Shown: piece after piece, positions 1-5,715 of the stretch | How positions within the stretch are numbered: the stretch's first letter is position 1 | Layout: each line of letters opens with the position of its first letter | NCBI GenBank assembly: GCA_027623815.1 | Contig: JAQBUV010000122.1 | Coordinates: 1-5,715 of the forward strand | From: Casp-Chloro-G3 sp002816715 | GTDB lineage: Bacteria; Chloroflexota; Dehalococcoidia; Lucifugimonadales; UBA3495 | Reading direction: 5' to 3' | Length of the DNA stretch: 5,715 nucleotides | Notes under the pieces: model-generated | Databases searched by the model: none | What the model saw: only the letters and a program-made list of their open reading frames with translations | What the model was told of the DNA's origin: nothing | Made by a program: the position numbers and the translations under genes

Positions 1-398
1 AGCCCTCGGGCGGTACAATTTCAAACCGCCATCGCAGCCTTGATCTCACCGCCCTTGCGGTACATTATTGCTCCGCCGTTTACAGTTTGCCGACGCCCCT
101 ATTGGGGCCGTTAAACCGTGGGGATGTTTTCCCTATTCTCCCGATTATTCTCTCCGAAACCCTTTCGTAGTGATTTAATACACCGATGCCACCTGATACC
201 TACGCTGGCGCCCAAATGAATACGCCCTATTATGGGGAGACACTTCGGATATGGGGGAAGCCCCTGCTAAACCCCCAACCCGGCAGTTAACATAATTGGG
301 TGAATATGAAAGGATAGGATTTCGGTAGTTATATGTTAATCGCAACGGCGAAGGATCAATTCCTCTCCCCCGACTAGCAGACCTGGGTGCAGGCTAAA
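1..398. other. Region downstream of the LLM gene with no convincing gene
   Basis: No start-to-stop reading frame of useful length is present. A plus-strand frame is open from the left edge to a TAA at 112-114 (37 codons), and two minus-strand frames are open toward the left edge from about position 70, but none has a recognisable motif or ribosome site. Several small GC-rich stem-loops are visible: GGCGGT/ACCGCC (9-14 with 25-30), ACCGC/GCGGT (48-52 with 57-61), GCCCC/GGGGC (95-99 with 104-108) and GGGG/CCCC (254-257 with 261-264). None is followed by a clear U-run. CCCTATT recurs at 97, 131 and 225. No tRNA or known riboswitch pattern was recognised. Confidence 0.6.
5..77. repeat. Two imperfect 26-bp repeats, 47 bp apart
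   Basis: Copies at 5-30 and 52-77 share 17 of 26 bases with no gaps. Both have GCGGTACA, exactly 8 variable bases, then CCGCC, so each could fold as a small GCGG/CCGC hairpin. The 47-bp step is not a multiple of three, so the copies fall in different reading frames, which argues for a DNA or RNA repeat rather than a protein repeat. The array may continue past the left edge. Confidence 0.5.
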
Positions 399-405
399 TT
401 AGCCT
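391..405. repeat. Palindrome spanning the LLM stop codon
   Basis: AGGCTAAATTAGCCT has perfect 7-bp arms (391-397 and 399-405) around one central base, and contains the TAA stop (399-401) of the LLM gene. As RNA the usable stem would be 5 to 6 bp with a tiny loop and no U-run follows on the minus strand, so it is a poor terminator. It could be a protein-binding palindrome or chance. Confidence 0.5.
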
Positions 406-1352
406 AACGACCGGGACACTTCGGCCAGTACCCGCATCGTCCGGTCTATTGACGCCTCCCGGTTTTCTCCGGCGTGCACCACTGAGACCAATATCTCGGT
501 CGCGCCCAGGTCTAATAGACCCTGAAGCCCCTCTTTTACTCTGGACTCGCTCCCAGACAACACCGTCCCGGCGATCATGGCGTCGCTCCAAGTCTCCTCC
601 GCTGCTTCAGGATAACCAGCCGCGGCAAACATCTGCTGGTAAAAAGGCATCCTGGGGTAGTTGGACAGTTGCTGCTGGACGGCCACGCGAATCTCATCAG
701 GGTTGTCATGGACGCACACCGGAGCATGCGCGATCAACGGTGGTGCGGAACGTCCGGCTCCTTCAGCGCCTTTTCTGATCGCGGGCAGGGCAACGCTTTC
801 CAAATAAGTCCCGGGGCAGACCCAGCTAATTGCGCCGTCAGCTTCGGCTCCACAGGCTTCAAAGGATGCTGATCGCAGCGCAGAAGCCATCACTGGAACG
901 TCTACCGGAGCCGCCAGTCTGGCGTGAGCGTGGTAATATTTGCCGTCAAAGTCCACCGACCCTTTCTGGAGCAGAGGCTTTAAAATTTGAATGCATTCCT
1001 TCAAATGCGCCAACGGCGCTCGGAATCCGGCGCCATACATCGCTTCCGTGGAAGGCCGGTGGCTGGGGCCAATACCCAGGCGAATGCGCCCTGGCGCGAG
1101 CTGGGACAAGACCTGCACCTGTTGGGCCATTACTATCGGATGTCTCGGAAAAGTCGGAACGATTGAAGTGCCAAACATGATATTCTTGAACCGTTCCGCC
1201 GCCGCCGCAAATATAGTTAGAGCATCAAGGCCCGCTCCACCAGTGGTCAACCAAACCGCTGGGATTCCCGCGGCTTCAACTCGGGCAATGTTTTCCAACA
1301 CGGTGGCAACATTGGGCGCAGATACCGCCACGCCAATTCTTTTCTCACTCAT
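399..1352 (-). CDS. LLM class flavin/F420-dependent oxidoreductase
   Basis: This 317-residue soluble protein belongs to the bacterial luciferase-like (LLM) superfamily. It is a TIM barrel that uses FMN or coenzyme F420 for hydride transfer or monooxygenation. Family signs are RVEAAGIPAVW (24-34), the long signature from GTSIVPTFPRHP (61-72) to APGRIRLGIGPSH (86-98), then VDFDGKYYH (133-141) and PVMASALRSASFEACGAEADGAISW (153-177, given in part: PVMASAL and AEADGAISW). The C-terminal helix region carries GSESRVKEGLQGLLDLGATE (266-285). The pattern resembles Mer-like and other F420-dependent members, so F420 is my first guess, but cofactor and substrate cannot be fixed from sequence. Start ATG 1352 follows a strong AGGAGG; TTG at 1397 would add 15 unconserved residues. 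It is separated from the transporter by 238 nt, a terminator-like hairpin and a promoter candidate, so it is probably transcribed on its own. The gene looks complete and functional. Confidence 0.92.
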   Translation of the reverse strand: MSEKRIGVAVSAPNVATVLENIARVEAAGIPAVWLTTGGAGLDALTIFAAAAERFKNIMFGTSIVPTFPRHPIVMAQQVQVLSQLAPGRIRLGIGPSHRPSTEAMYGAGFRAPLAHLKECIQILKPLLQKGSVDFDGKYYHAHARLAAPVDVPVMASALRSASFEACGAEADGAISWVCPGTYLESVALPAIRKGAEGAGRSAPPLIAHAPVCVHDNPDEIRVAVQQQLSNYPRMPFYQQMFAAAGYPEAAEETWSDAMIAGTVLSGSESRVKEGLQGLLDLGATEILVSVVHAGENREASIDRTMRVLAEVSRSLG

Positions 1353-1356
1353 ATAA

Positions 1357-1364
1357 CACCTCCT
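1357..1364 (-). promoter_or_regulatory. Strong ribosome binding site of the LLM gene
   Basis: AGGAGGTG on the minus strand ends 4 nt before the ATG at 1352, an almost complete anti-16S match. It rejects the in-frame TTG at 1397, which has no purine-rich site upstream. Confidence 0.85.
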
Positions 1365-1376
1365 GAACGGGGCAAG

Positions 1377-1403
1377 TTTATAGTTACATCCGCTCAATTA
1401 CAA
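1377..1403 (-). promoter_or_regulatory. Weak sigma-70-like promoter candidate for the LLM gene
   Basis: On the minus strand TATAAA (1377-1382) matches five of six bases of a -10 box. TTGTAA (1398-1403) matches four of six bases of a -35 box, but the 15-nt spacer is short. It lies between the upstream terminator and the LLM ribosome site, where a promoter would be needed. Chance occurrence cannot be excluded. Confidence 0.3.
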
Positions 1404-1520
1404 GGTAAAGCTGGCCTGCGGGGAGGGTTTGAGTCTGTCTGGAAAAAGTCTTCGTGTTTCGCTGTGGAGGTGCTAGGGTATGAGAAGACGGTTATCGGAT
1501 ATCCACCTGAAGGTAAACAA

Positions 1521-1552
1521 TTAAGGTGGCATTTGATTCAATGCCACCTTAA
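1521..1552 (-). terminator. Intrinsic terminator after the transporter genes
   Basis: A perfect 13-bp stem: TTAAGGTGGCATT (1521-1533) pairs with AATGCCACCTTAA (1540-1552) around the 6-nt loop TGATTC. On the minus strand the stem is followed by TTGTTTACC, so with the stem's own 3' TTAA the exit side is T-rich. On the plus strand the tail is CAATAGATC, so termination is likely only for minus-strand transcription. It lies 38 nt beyond the stop of the DppC-type permease. The core GGTGGCA is moderately GC-rich, so efficiency may be partial. Confidence 0.75.
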
Positions 1553-1590
1553 CAATAGATCGGGACCCAATTGGTAGGGATTTGCTGAGG

Positions 1591-2511
1591 TTACTGGCCT
1601 CGTAGCTTTGGGTCGAAAATGTCCCGGAGGGCGTCTCCTGCGAAGGCAAAGCCCAAGACCGTGATGGTGATAGCCACTCCTGGGAAGATCAGAATCCAGG
1701 GGGAGTCCACCATATATTGCGCCGCCTGTCCCGTGAGCATCCGTCCCCAGGACGGAGTTGGTTCGGCAATTCCCAGCCCTAAGAAACTGAGGCCAGCTTC
1801 AGTCAGGATGGCGTTGCCGAACATAGACGACATAATGATCAGGAAAGGCGCTATCGTGTTGGGCATCACATGACGAAATATTATTCTAAGGTCAGAGGCG
1901 CCAATCGCCCGCGCCGCGGTAGTGTAGTCCATTTCCCGGATGGTAATCGCGGAGGCGCGGATAACGCGTACCCCCCGTGGCATGATGGTGGCCGCAATGG
2001 CCAGAATCACGTTGGGGATGGTATTGCCGAACACGGCGACAATGGTCAGTGCTAAGATCAAGTCGGGGAAGGACATCCACATGTCCACCAACCGCTGCAC
2101 CACCGCGTCAGTTTTGCCCATGAAATAACCGGAAACCAACCCAACTATTGCGCCAGCCCCGGTCCCGACAAGCACTGCCAGGAAGCCGACCAACATAGAA
2201 ATACGGGCGCCGTAGACTACACGGGAGAATATGTCCCGCCCAAACTGGTCAGTTCCAAAGAAAAACTCTGTTCCAGGAGCCACTCTCACCGAGTCGTAAT
2301 TCTGCTCCTGGTATGTGTGAGGGGCAATCAAAGGAGCGAAGATTGCGGTGAAGATCATTAGCAAGCAGATAGAGAGACCGATAGTTCCCAGCGGCTTCTT
2401 GCGCAGGTAGTAGAGAAAATAGGCGATGCGGCCCGGCCGCTGCTTACCCTGCGCCGCAATCGATGTTTCCCGAATATCTGCGGCAGTGGGCGACTGAAAC
2501 TGGGTGGTCAT
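1591..2511 (-). CDS. ABC transporter permease, DppC/OppC type
   Basis: This 306-residue protein is the second half of the importer channel. A polar N-terminal segment (1-40) with an OppC_N-like region leads into the first helix at about 42-64 and the DppC hallmark FGTDQFGRDIFSRVVYGARIS (85-105). The MetI-like core has several more helices. Its EAA loop at 195-222 contains YTTAARAIGASDLRIIFRH, the contact site for the ATPase. Further family motifs are AGLSFLGLGIAEPTPSWG (239-256) and the C-terminus GDALRDIFDPKLRGQ. ATG at 2511 has GAGGGA (2519-2524) 7 nt upstream. Length and motifs are complete, with no sign of decay. A strong hairpin stands 38 nt past the stop, so this is probably the last gene of the transporter transcript. 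The DppD and DppF ATPases usually found next are not here. Confidence 0.95.
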   Translation of the reverse strand: MTTQFQSPTAADIRETSIAAQGKQRPGRIAYFLYYLRKKPLGTIGLSICLLMIFTAIFAPLIAPHTYQEQNYDSVRVAPGTEFFFGTDQFGRDIFSRVVYGARISMLVGFLAVLVGTGAGAIVGLVSGYFMGKTDAVVQRLVDMWMSFPDLILALTIVAVFGNTIPNVILAIAATIMPRGVRVIRASAITIREMDYTTAARAIGASDLRIIFRHVMPNTIAPFLIIMSSMFGNAILTEAGLSFLGLGIAEPTPSWGRMLTGQAAQYMVDSPWILIFPGVAITITVLGFAFAGDALRDIFDPKLRGQ

Positions 2512-2616
2512 TGTCTTATCCCTCGCTTGGCGTCAGTGTTGCCTCGCCTAATTTGTCTAACCCCGATTTACGACAACTCGCTGGGCTGTATTGATCTGAC
2601 GTAATGCTATTTTAAA

Positions 2617-2635
2617 GTCTAGTTACGTCTAGTTA
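2617..2635. repeat. Tandem 9-bp duplication over the stop codon of the DppB-type permease gene
   Basis: GTCTAGTTA occurs at 2617-2625 and 2627-2635, a 10-bp period. On the coding strand each copy reads TAACTAGAC; the upstream copy contains the TAG stop (2629-2631). It looks like a small slippage duplication; no function is claimed. Confidence 0.5.
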
Positions 2636-3591
2636 TATCTGATGCGGGGGTCAAGCCAGGCGTACATAGCGTCTACCACCAAATTGGCCAAGAGCACCAC
2701 CAGGGCGATAAACATTACGATGGCCTGTATTACCGGGTAGTCTCTGGCGCCCACCGACTGGATGAAGAGCTTGCCAATTCCAGGAAGATTGAAAATTTGC
2801 TCGATAATGATCTGACCGCTCATGGCAAAGACTACTTCGAACCCGGCCAGGGTGGTAACCGGTAGCAGGGCATTGCGCAGTACGTGTCCGGCCAGCACTT
2901 TACGGTTGGACAGCCCCTTGGAATGGGCCGTTCGCACGAAGTCCTCGTGCAGCACTTCCAGCACTGAAGAGCGAGTCATTCGCAATATTTCGGCAGAACT
3001 GCGTGAACCAATAATCAGGGCCGGCAGCCACAATACACTGAGGTTGCGAATTGGGTCATCCCACAAGTGCTCGTAGTAAACTGAAGGGATCCAGCCAAAA
3101 ACCGCCACCAAGCCGACAATGACCATTAACGCCACCCAGAAGCCGGGCATTGCCTGCATCCCCATGCTAACTGACCGCAACACGTAGTCGATCCAGGTGT
3201 CTCTGCGAACCGCCGCAATAACCCCCAGAGTAACGCCCAGAACCAGAGCCAAGGCCACCGATAATACCCCTAGCTCTAAGCTCAAGAAGATACGTTCCGC
3301 CATGCGTTCAATGACCGGCACCCGGTTCTGCCAGGATACGCCGAAGTCACCCTGAACGAAATTGAAAAGCCAGCGTCCGTACTGTTCTGGCAACGAACCG
3401 CTAAGGCCGAGCTGGTCACGAACCCTTTCAAAATCTTCCGGAGTCGCGGTTGACTGATCCCGAGCATCTCCCAATATCAAATTGGTAGCGTAGTCCCCAG
3501 GAATGGTGTGGAGCATCATAAATATGAAAAGGGAGACACCGAAAGCGGTGGGTATGAAAAGGAGCAATCGCCGGGTCAAGTAGGTTCTCAT
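2629..3591 (-). CDS. ABC transporter permease, DppB/OppB type
   Basis: This 320-residue membrane protein is one half of the importer channel. It shows the DppB/OppB pattern: an N-terminal helix at about 9-29 (start MRTYLTRRLLLFIPTAFGVS), then an outer loop with the family motif GDFGVSW (81-87). The MetI-like core has helices at about 104-128, 146-168, 185-200, 240-265 and 285-310. The EAA loop that docks on the ATPase is visible at 216-245, containing VRTAHSKGL (219-227) and HVLRNALLPV (236-245). The C-terminus LDPRIRYN is typical of the family. I chose ATG at 3591 because AAGGA lies 7 nt upstream and the protein then starts as relatives do; GTG at 3636 would add 15 polar residues. It lies 208 nt after the binding-protein gene and 117 nt before the second permease, wide gaps for this kind of operon. 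The gene is intact. Substrate is not determinable from the permease. Confidence 0.94.
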   Translation of the reverse strand: MRTYLTRRLLLFIPTAFGVSLFIFMMLHTIPGDYATNLILGDARDQSTATPEDFERVRDQLGLSGSLPEQYGRWLFNFVQGDFGVSWQNRVPVIERMAERIFLSLELGVLSVALALVLGVTLGVIAAVRRDTWIDYVLRSVSMGMQAMPGFWVALMVIVGLVAVFGWIPSVYYEHLWDDPIRNLSVLWLPALIIGSRSSAEILRMTRSSVLEVLHEDFVRTAHSKGLSNRKVLAGHVLRNALLPVTTLAGFEVVFAMSGQIIIEQIFNLPGIGKLFIQSVGARDYPVIQAIVMFIALVVLLANLVVDAMYAWLDPRIRYN

Positions 3592-3598
3592 CTGCCAT

Positions 3599-3603
3599 TC
3601 CTT
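3599..3603 (-). promoter_or_regulatory. Ribosome binding site of the DppB-type permease gene
   Basis: AAGGA on the minus strand, 7 nt before the ATG at 3591. It supports that start over the GTG at 3636, whose nearest purine-rich element (AAGG) sits 10 nt away. Confidence 0.65.
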
Positions 3604-3733
3604 CTCAGGTTCTTCAATACGGAGTATATGGGCCACGATTGAAGAGCCTTGCTGTTGGATGCGACCGACCGATAACTAGTAAAAGAGTGTACTGATGTTA
3701 GGGATACGTACCCGGAAGCGACTCAGATTTAAC

Positions 3734-3769
3734 GGTGGTCACCCCCTCAATTCTGAGAAGATGACCACC
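3734..3769 (-). promoter_or_regulatory. Nested hairpin between the binding-protein and first permease genes
   Basis: GGTGGTCA (3734-3741) pairs perfectly with TGACCACC (3762-3769). Inside the 20-nt loop, CTCA (3746-3749) pairs with TGAG (3754-3757). The structure begins 30 nt after the stop of the binding-protein gene. On the minus strand it is followed by GTTAAATCTGAG, not a run of U, so it does not look like a full intrinsic terminator. Such stem-loops after the receptor gene of importer operons are known to stabilise the upstream message or reduce read-through to the permeases (the malE-malF interval is the classic case). That role is inferred here. Confidence 0.55.
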
Positions 3770-3799
3770 AATCATTTGACTGTGTTATTTGAGCCTAGT

Positions 3800-5650
3800 T
3801 TAGAGGCCGCCGGGGTAACCGGTTGTCTGACCAGATGAACTCTTATCGCCCTTCTGTGATTCATCCATCCAAATGCCCTGGTACTTCATCCAGGAACCAT
3901 AGGGTGTCGGGAAGTGAGAGTAGCCCCTAACCTCCGGCCAGAAGGCCACCGCTTCTTGCTCCCAATAGATTGGGAACCGGTAGTAGTCCTTCATGGCTTT
4001 GAGCTGGATTTCATCTGAGATCAGCTTCCGGGCGGCCTGATCAACGGTTCCGTCAACCTGATCCAACAACGCCTCCATTGCTGGGTCGCATTTATCCTCC
4101 GGTGGGGTCTGTCGGTTAGCTTCGGCAGCGCAACGCAGGTAACCGCCCATTCCCGCACTGGGGTCGTCGGCATCCATGGTGTTGTTTCGAGACAGCAGAT
4201 CGCCCCAGAGACCATTCTGCTCCTGGTGCCGGTAAGCCACCGTTTCAACCTGGTCGAATTCGACCTTAATGTCTAGCAGTCGCAGTTGTTCCTGTATGAA
4301 GGTGGCCCGGGCAACTACCTGTGCGTCGCTCTCTACCGTGTAGAGGTAGGTCTTGTCGAAGTCGAAGCCTTCTTCCACCAAGATCTGCTTGGCTTCGGCT
4401 CTGATCGCAGCCATATCATCGGAGATGCACCACCCGGGTACGGCACAGCCGACAGCTTCCTCCAACTGCCAAGCGCTGCCCGGCGGGAACCAGAATCCAC
4501 CAGAACCGAACCCGTCCTGCAACACTTGGATGCCAGCAGCCCGGTCAATCCCCATGATAATGGCCTGGCGCACTTTAACATTGTCAAAGGGGGCGTTGCG
4601 CCCGTTCAACCACAGCGAGTGGTTGCCCCGGGTGGCCCGGATCACTGTCCGAATCTGCTCATGGTTCACATAAGCCCGGTACTGTCCGAAGTTACGTACC
4701 CAGTGCCAGTCTCCCTGGTGAGAAAGCATAGCCGCTTGCTGGGCTGACTCGTCCACGATTCCGGTGATGGTCAGACGGTCGAGGTAGGGTAGGCTCCCAT
4801 CACCAAAGAAGTAATTTGGATTCCTTTCAAAATTCTGGGTGTCCACACCAACCTTTTGACCCTCTTCCCACGTGAAGGCACCCGTTCCGACTGATATGTC
4901 CTGGAACATGACATCTTCACCGCCAGCCTCAAACCAGGCTTTGTTGAACATATAAGCCCGGCGGTTGGTCAGAGCGAGCAAGGGCGTGCCAGTGGGGGCT
5001 TTGAACCGCATAACCAGAGTCTGATCATCCTCGCAAGTTAGCTGGTCCAGATCTATGTGCAGAAGTCTGCCTTTCATGTAGCTAACGGTGAGTCCTTCAC
5101 CGGTGATCATGGTTTGAAGGCTGAACCGGGCATCCTCACACACAAATGCTTCGCCATTGTGCCAATCAATACCGTCGTGGAAGGTAAAGGTGACGCCCTG
5201 GTTATCTTCGTGGACTTCCCAACTTTCCGCCAAGTCGGGGATGATCGGTGCGCTGTCGTCATACGGGTTTTCTTGAACCATCAGGTTCATAGTGGGAGAC
5301 CGATAACGGTCGGTAACACCAGAACCGGCTCCCCAAGCATTGCCGTGGTCCAACGGGTCTTCGTAGATCACCCGCAGGTGGCCGCCGCGGGTCGGTTCCC
5401 CGTAGACGGCCGTCGGGGGTTGCCAGAAATCGGCGAAGCTCATCATATGCTCGCCTCCGTCCATACCCTGGTCTCCAACGTCCGCAGTAGGCAAGGGAGC
5501 GGATGTGGGTGTCGCGCCAACCCCGGTGGTTGGCGCGGCGGGCGCCGGTGTGGGCGCATCAGCAGATCCGCAGGCAACTGCCAAGATTAATACTAAAATT
5601 AAAGCTATTGGTACTAATACTGTGGGTTTCTTGAATCGGTACCGGGTCAT
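3800..5650 (-). CDS. ABC transporter substrate-binding lipoprotein, family 5 (peptide/nickel/opine type)
   Basis: This 616-residue protein is the extracytoplasmic solute receptor of an oligopeptide/dipeptide-type ABC importer. Residues 1-27 form a lipoprotein signal: basic start (MTRYRFKK), hydrophobic core 11-26, and lipobox LAVAC with Cys27 as the lipidation site (position -3 is Ala, less usual than Leu). A Pro/Thr/Ala linker spans about 32-54. The SBP_bac_5 fold follows: PDLAESW (138-144), FHDGIDWHNGEAF (157-169), GTGAFTWEEG (255-264), and the hallmark FDNVKVRQAIIMGIDR (355-370). The C-terminal lobe includes EQLRLLDIKVEF (454-465), and the protein ends in a hydrophilic tail. Length is normal to slightly long for the family. 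I chose ATG at 5650 because AGGAGG lies 9 nt upstream and the signal peptide starts cleanly; a GTG at 5701 would add 17 residues without a good ribosome site. Six mature cysteines fall in three close pairs. The ligand cannot be read from sequence; the family binds peptides, nickel chelates, opines and sugars. Family assignment is secure. Confidence 0.95.
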   Translation of the reverse strand: MTRYRFKKPTVLVPIALILVLILAVACGSADAPTPAPAAPTTGVGATPTSAPLPTADVGDQGMDGGEHMMSFADFWQPPTAVYGEPTRGGHLRVIYEDPLDHGNAWGAGSGVTDRYRSPTMNLMVQENPYDDSAPIIPDLAESWEVHEDNQGVTFTFHDGIDWHNGEAFVCEDARFSLQTMITGEGLTVSYMKGRLLHIDLDQLTCEDDQTLVMRFKAPTGTPLLALTNRRAYMFNKAWFEAGGEDVMFQDISVGTGAFTWEEGQKVGVDTQNFERNPNYFFGDGSLPYLDRLTITGIVDESAQQAAMLSHQGDWHWVRNFGQYRAYVNHEQIRTVIRATRGNHSLWLNGRNAPFDNVKVRQAIIMGIDRAAGIQVLQDGFGSGGFWFPPGSAWQLEEAVGCAVPGWCISDDMAAIRAEAKQILVEEGFDFDKTYLYTVESDAQVVARATFIQEQLRLLDIKVEFDQVETVAYRHQEQNGLWGDLLSRNNTMDADDPSAGMGGYLRCAAEANRQTPPEDKCDPAMEALLDQVDGTVDQAARKLISDEIQLKAMKDYYRFPIYWEQEAVAFWPEVRGYSHFPTPYGSWMKYQGIWMDESQKGDKSSSGQTTGYPGGL

Positions 5651-5659
5651 ATGGTTGCG

Positions 5660-5665
5660 CCTCCT
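5660..5665 (-). promoter_or_regulatory. Ribosome binding site of the binding-protein gene
   Basis: Read on the minus strand this is a perfect AGGAGG, 9 nt before the ATG at 5650. It decides the start against the in-frame GTG at 5701. It is stronger than the sites of the two permeases, which fits the need for more receptor than channel. Confidence 0.85.
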
Positions 5666-5695
5666 AAATATTGATACCCCTAAAATTATCCTATC

Positions 5696-5714
5696 GGCCA
5701 CCTTAGGGCCACCT
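5696..5714. repeat. 8-bp direct repeat on an 11-bp period upstream of the binding-protein gene
   Basis: GGCCACCT occurs at 5696-5703 and again at 5707-5714 (AGGTGGCC twice on the coding strand). The 11-bp step is close to one helical turn, so both copies face the same side of the DNA. This is a common layout for a regulator site, but the array is cut by the window edge and the same 8-mer also occurs inside the coding sequence at 5376-5383. A regulatory role is inferred only. Confidence 0.4.
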
Positions 5715-5715
5715 G

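Noticed and set aside
9..30. T-arm-like GGCGG...TTCAAA...CCGCC, possible tRNA
   Set aside because: The loop is too long for a T-loop and no acceptor, D or anticodon arms are found around it.
1..77. Possible CRISPR array
   Set aside because: The two copies match at only 17 of 26 bases and the step is 47 bp; CRISPR repeats are nearly identical and there are only two copies here.
1..114. Plus-strand frame open from the left edge to TAA at 112-114, possibly the end of a convergent gene
   Set aside because: Thirty-seven codons without motif, overlapping the spaced repeats that do not keep frame. It cannot be excluded at the edge, but it is not supported.
449..1356. Several overlapping plus-strand frames of 67 to 121 codons
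   Set aside because: All are antisense to the LLM gene, which has full family signatures; their translations show no domain.
3623..3628. TATACT as a -10 box for the DppB-type permease gene
   Set aside because: No -35-like sequence at 16 to 18 nt; the intact operon order does not require a promoter here.
4286..4747. 153-codon plus-strand open frame
   Set aside because: Antisense to the conserved core of the receptor gene, with no recognisable domain.
5057..5590. 177-codon plus-strand open frame opposite the receptor gene
   Set aside because: It lies wholly inside the well-supported receptor gene on the other strand, matches no family I recognise and has no good ribosome site; it is a shadow of the real codon pattern.
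5685..5690. GATAAT as a -10 box for the receptor gene
   Set aside because: No acceptable -35 box at the right distance (GGTGGC sits there), and the upstream context is cut by the window edge.

Overview
The window holds four genes, all read from the minus strand, so the biological order runs from the right edge to the left: an oligopeptide/dipeptide-type ABC importer (binding lipoprotein, then two permeases) followed by a luciferase-like (LLM) flavin or F420-dependent oxidoreductase. No plus-strand gene is convincing, and no RNA gene, CRISPR array or transposase is visible.

Organism: probably a member of Chloroflexota, perhaps Dehalococcoidia or the SAR202 group. This is inference. It rests on the lipoprotein style (short signal peptide, lipobox Cys, then a long Pro/Thr/Ala linker), family-5 binding-protein transport systems standing beside LLM oxidoreductases, AGGAGG ribosome sites and moderate base composition. 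There is no marker gene in the window to settle it.

Layout on the minus strand: (1) 5650-3800, SBP family 5 lipoprotein, with an 8-bp direct repeat on an 11-bp period just upstream at the window edge. (2) A 208-bp gap with a nested hairpin at 3734-3769. (3) 3591-2629, DppB/OppB-type permease. (4) A 117-bp gap with a short tandem duplication over the stop codon. (5) 2511-1591, DppC/OppC-type permease. (6) A 238-bp gap with a 13-bp-stem hairpin at 1521-1552 that looks like the operon terminator, then a weak promoter candidate. (7) 1352-399, LLM oxidoreductase, ending inside a 15-bp palindrome. (8) 1-398, no convincing gene, but two spaced repeats of the form GCGGTACA-N8-CCGCC near the left edge.

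How it works together: the lipoprotein would capture a peptide-like or other small solute outside the membrane and pass it to a channel made of the two permeases. The two ATPases (DppD/DppF type) that normally follow are absent. The position after the permeases is instead taken by an oxidoreductase that appears to have its own transcription start. The ATPases may lie beyond the right edge, or the system may borrow shared ones. Whether the oxidoreductase acts on the imported compound is an open and testable question.
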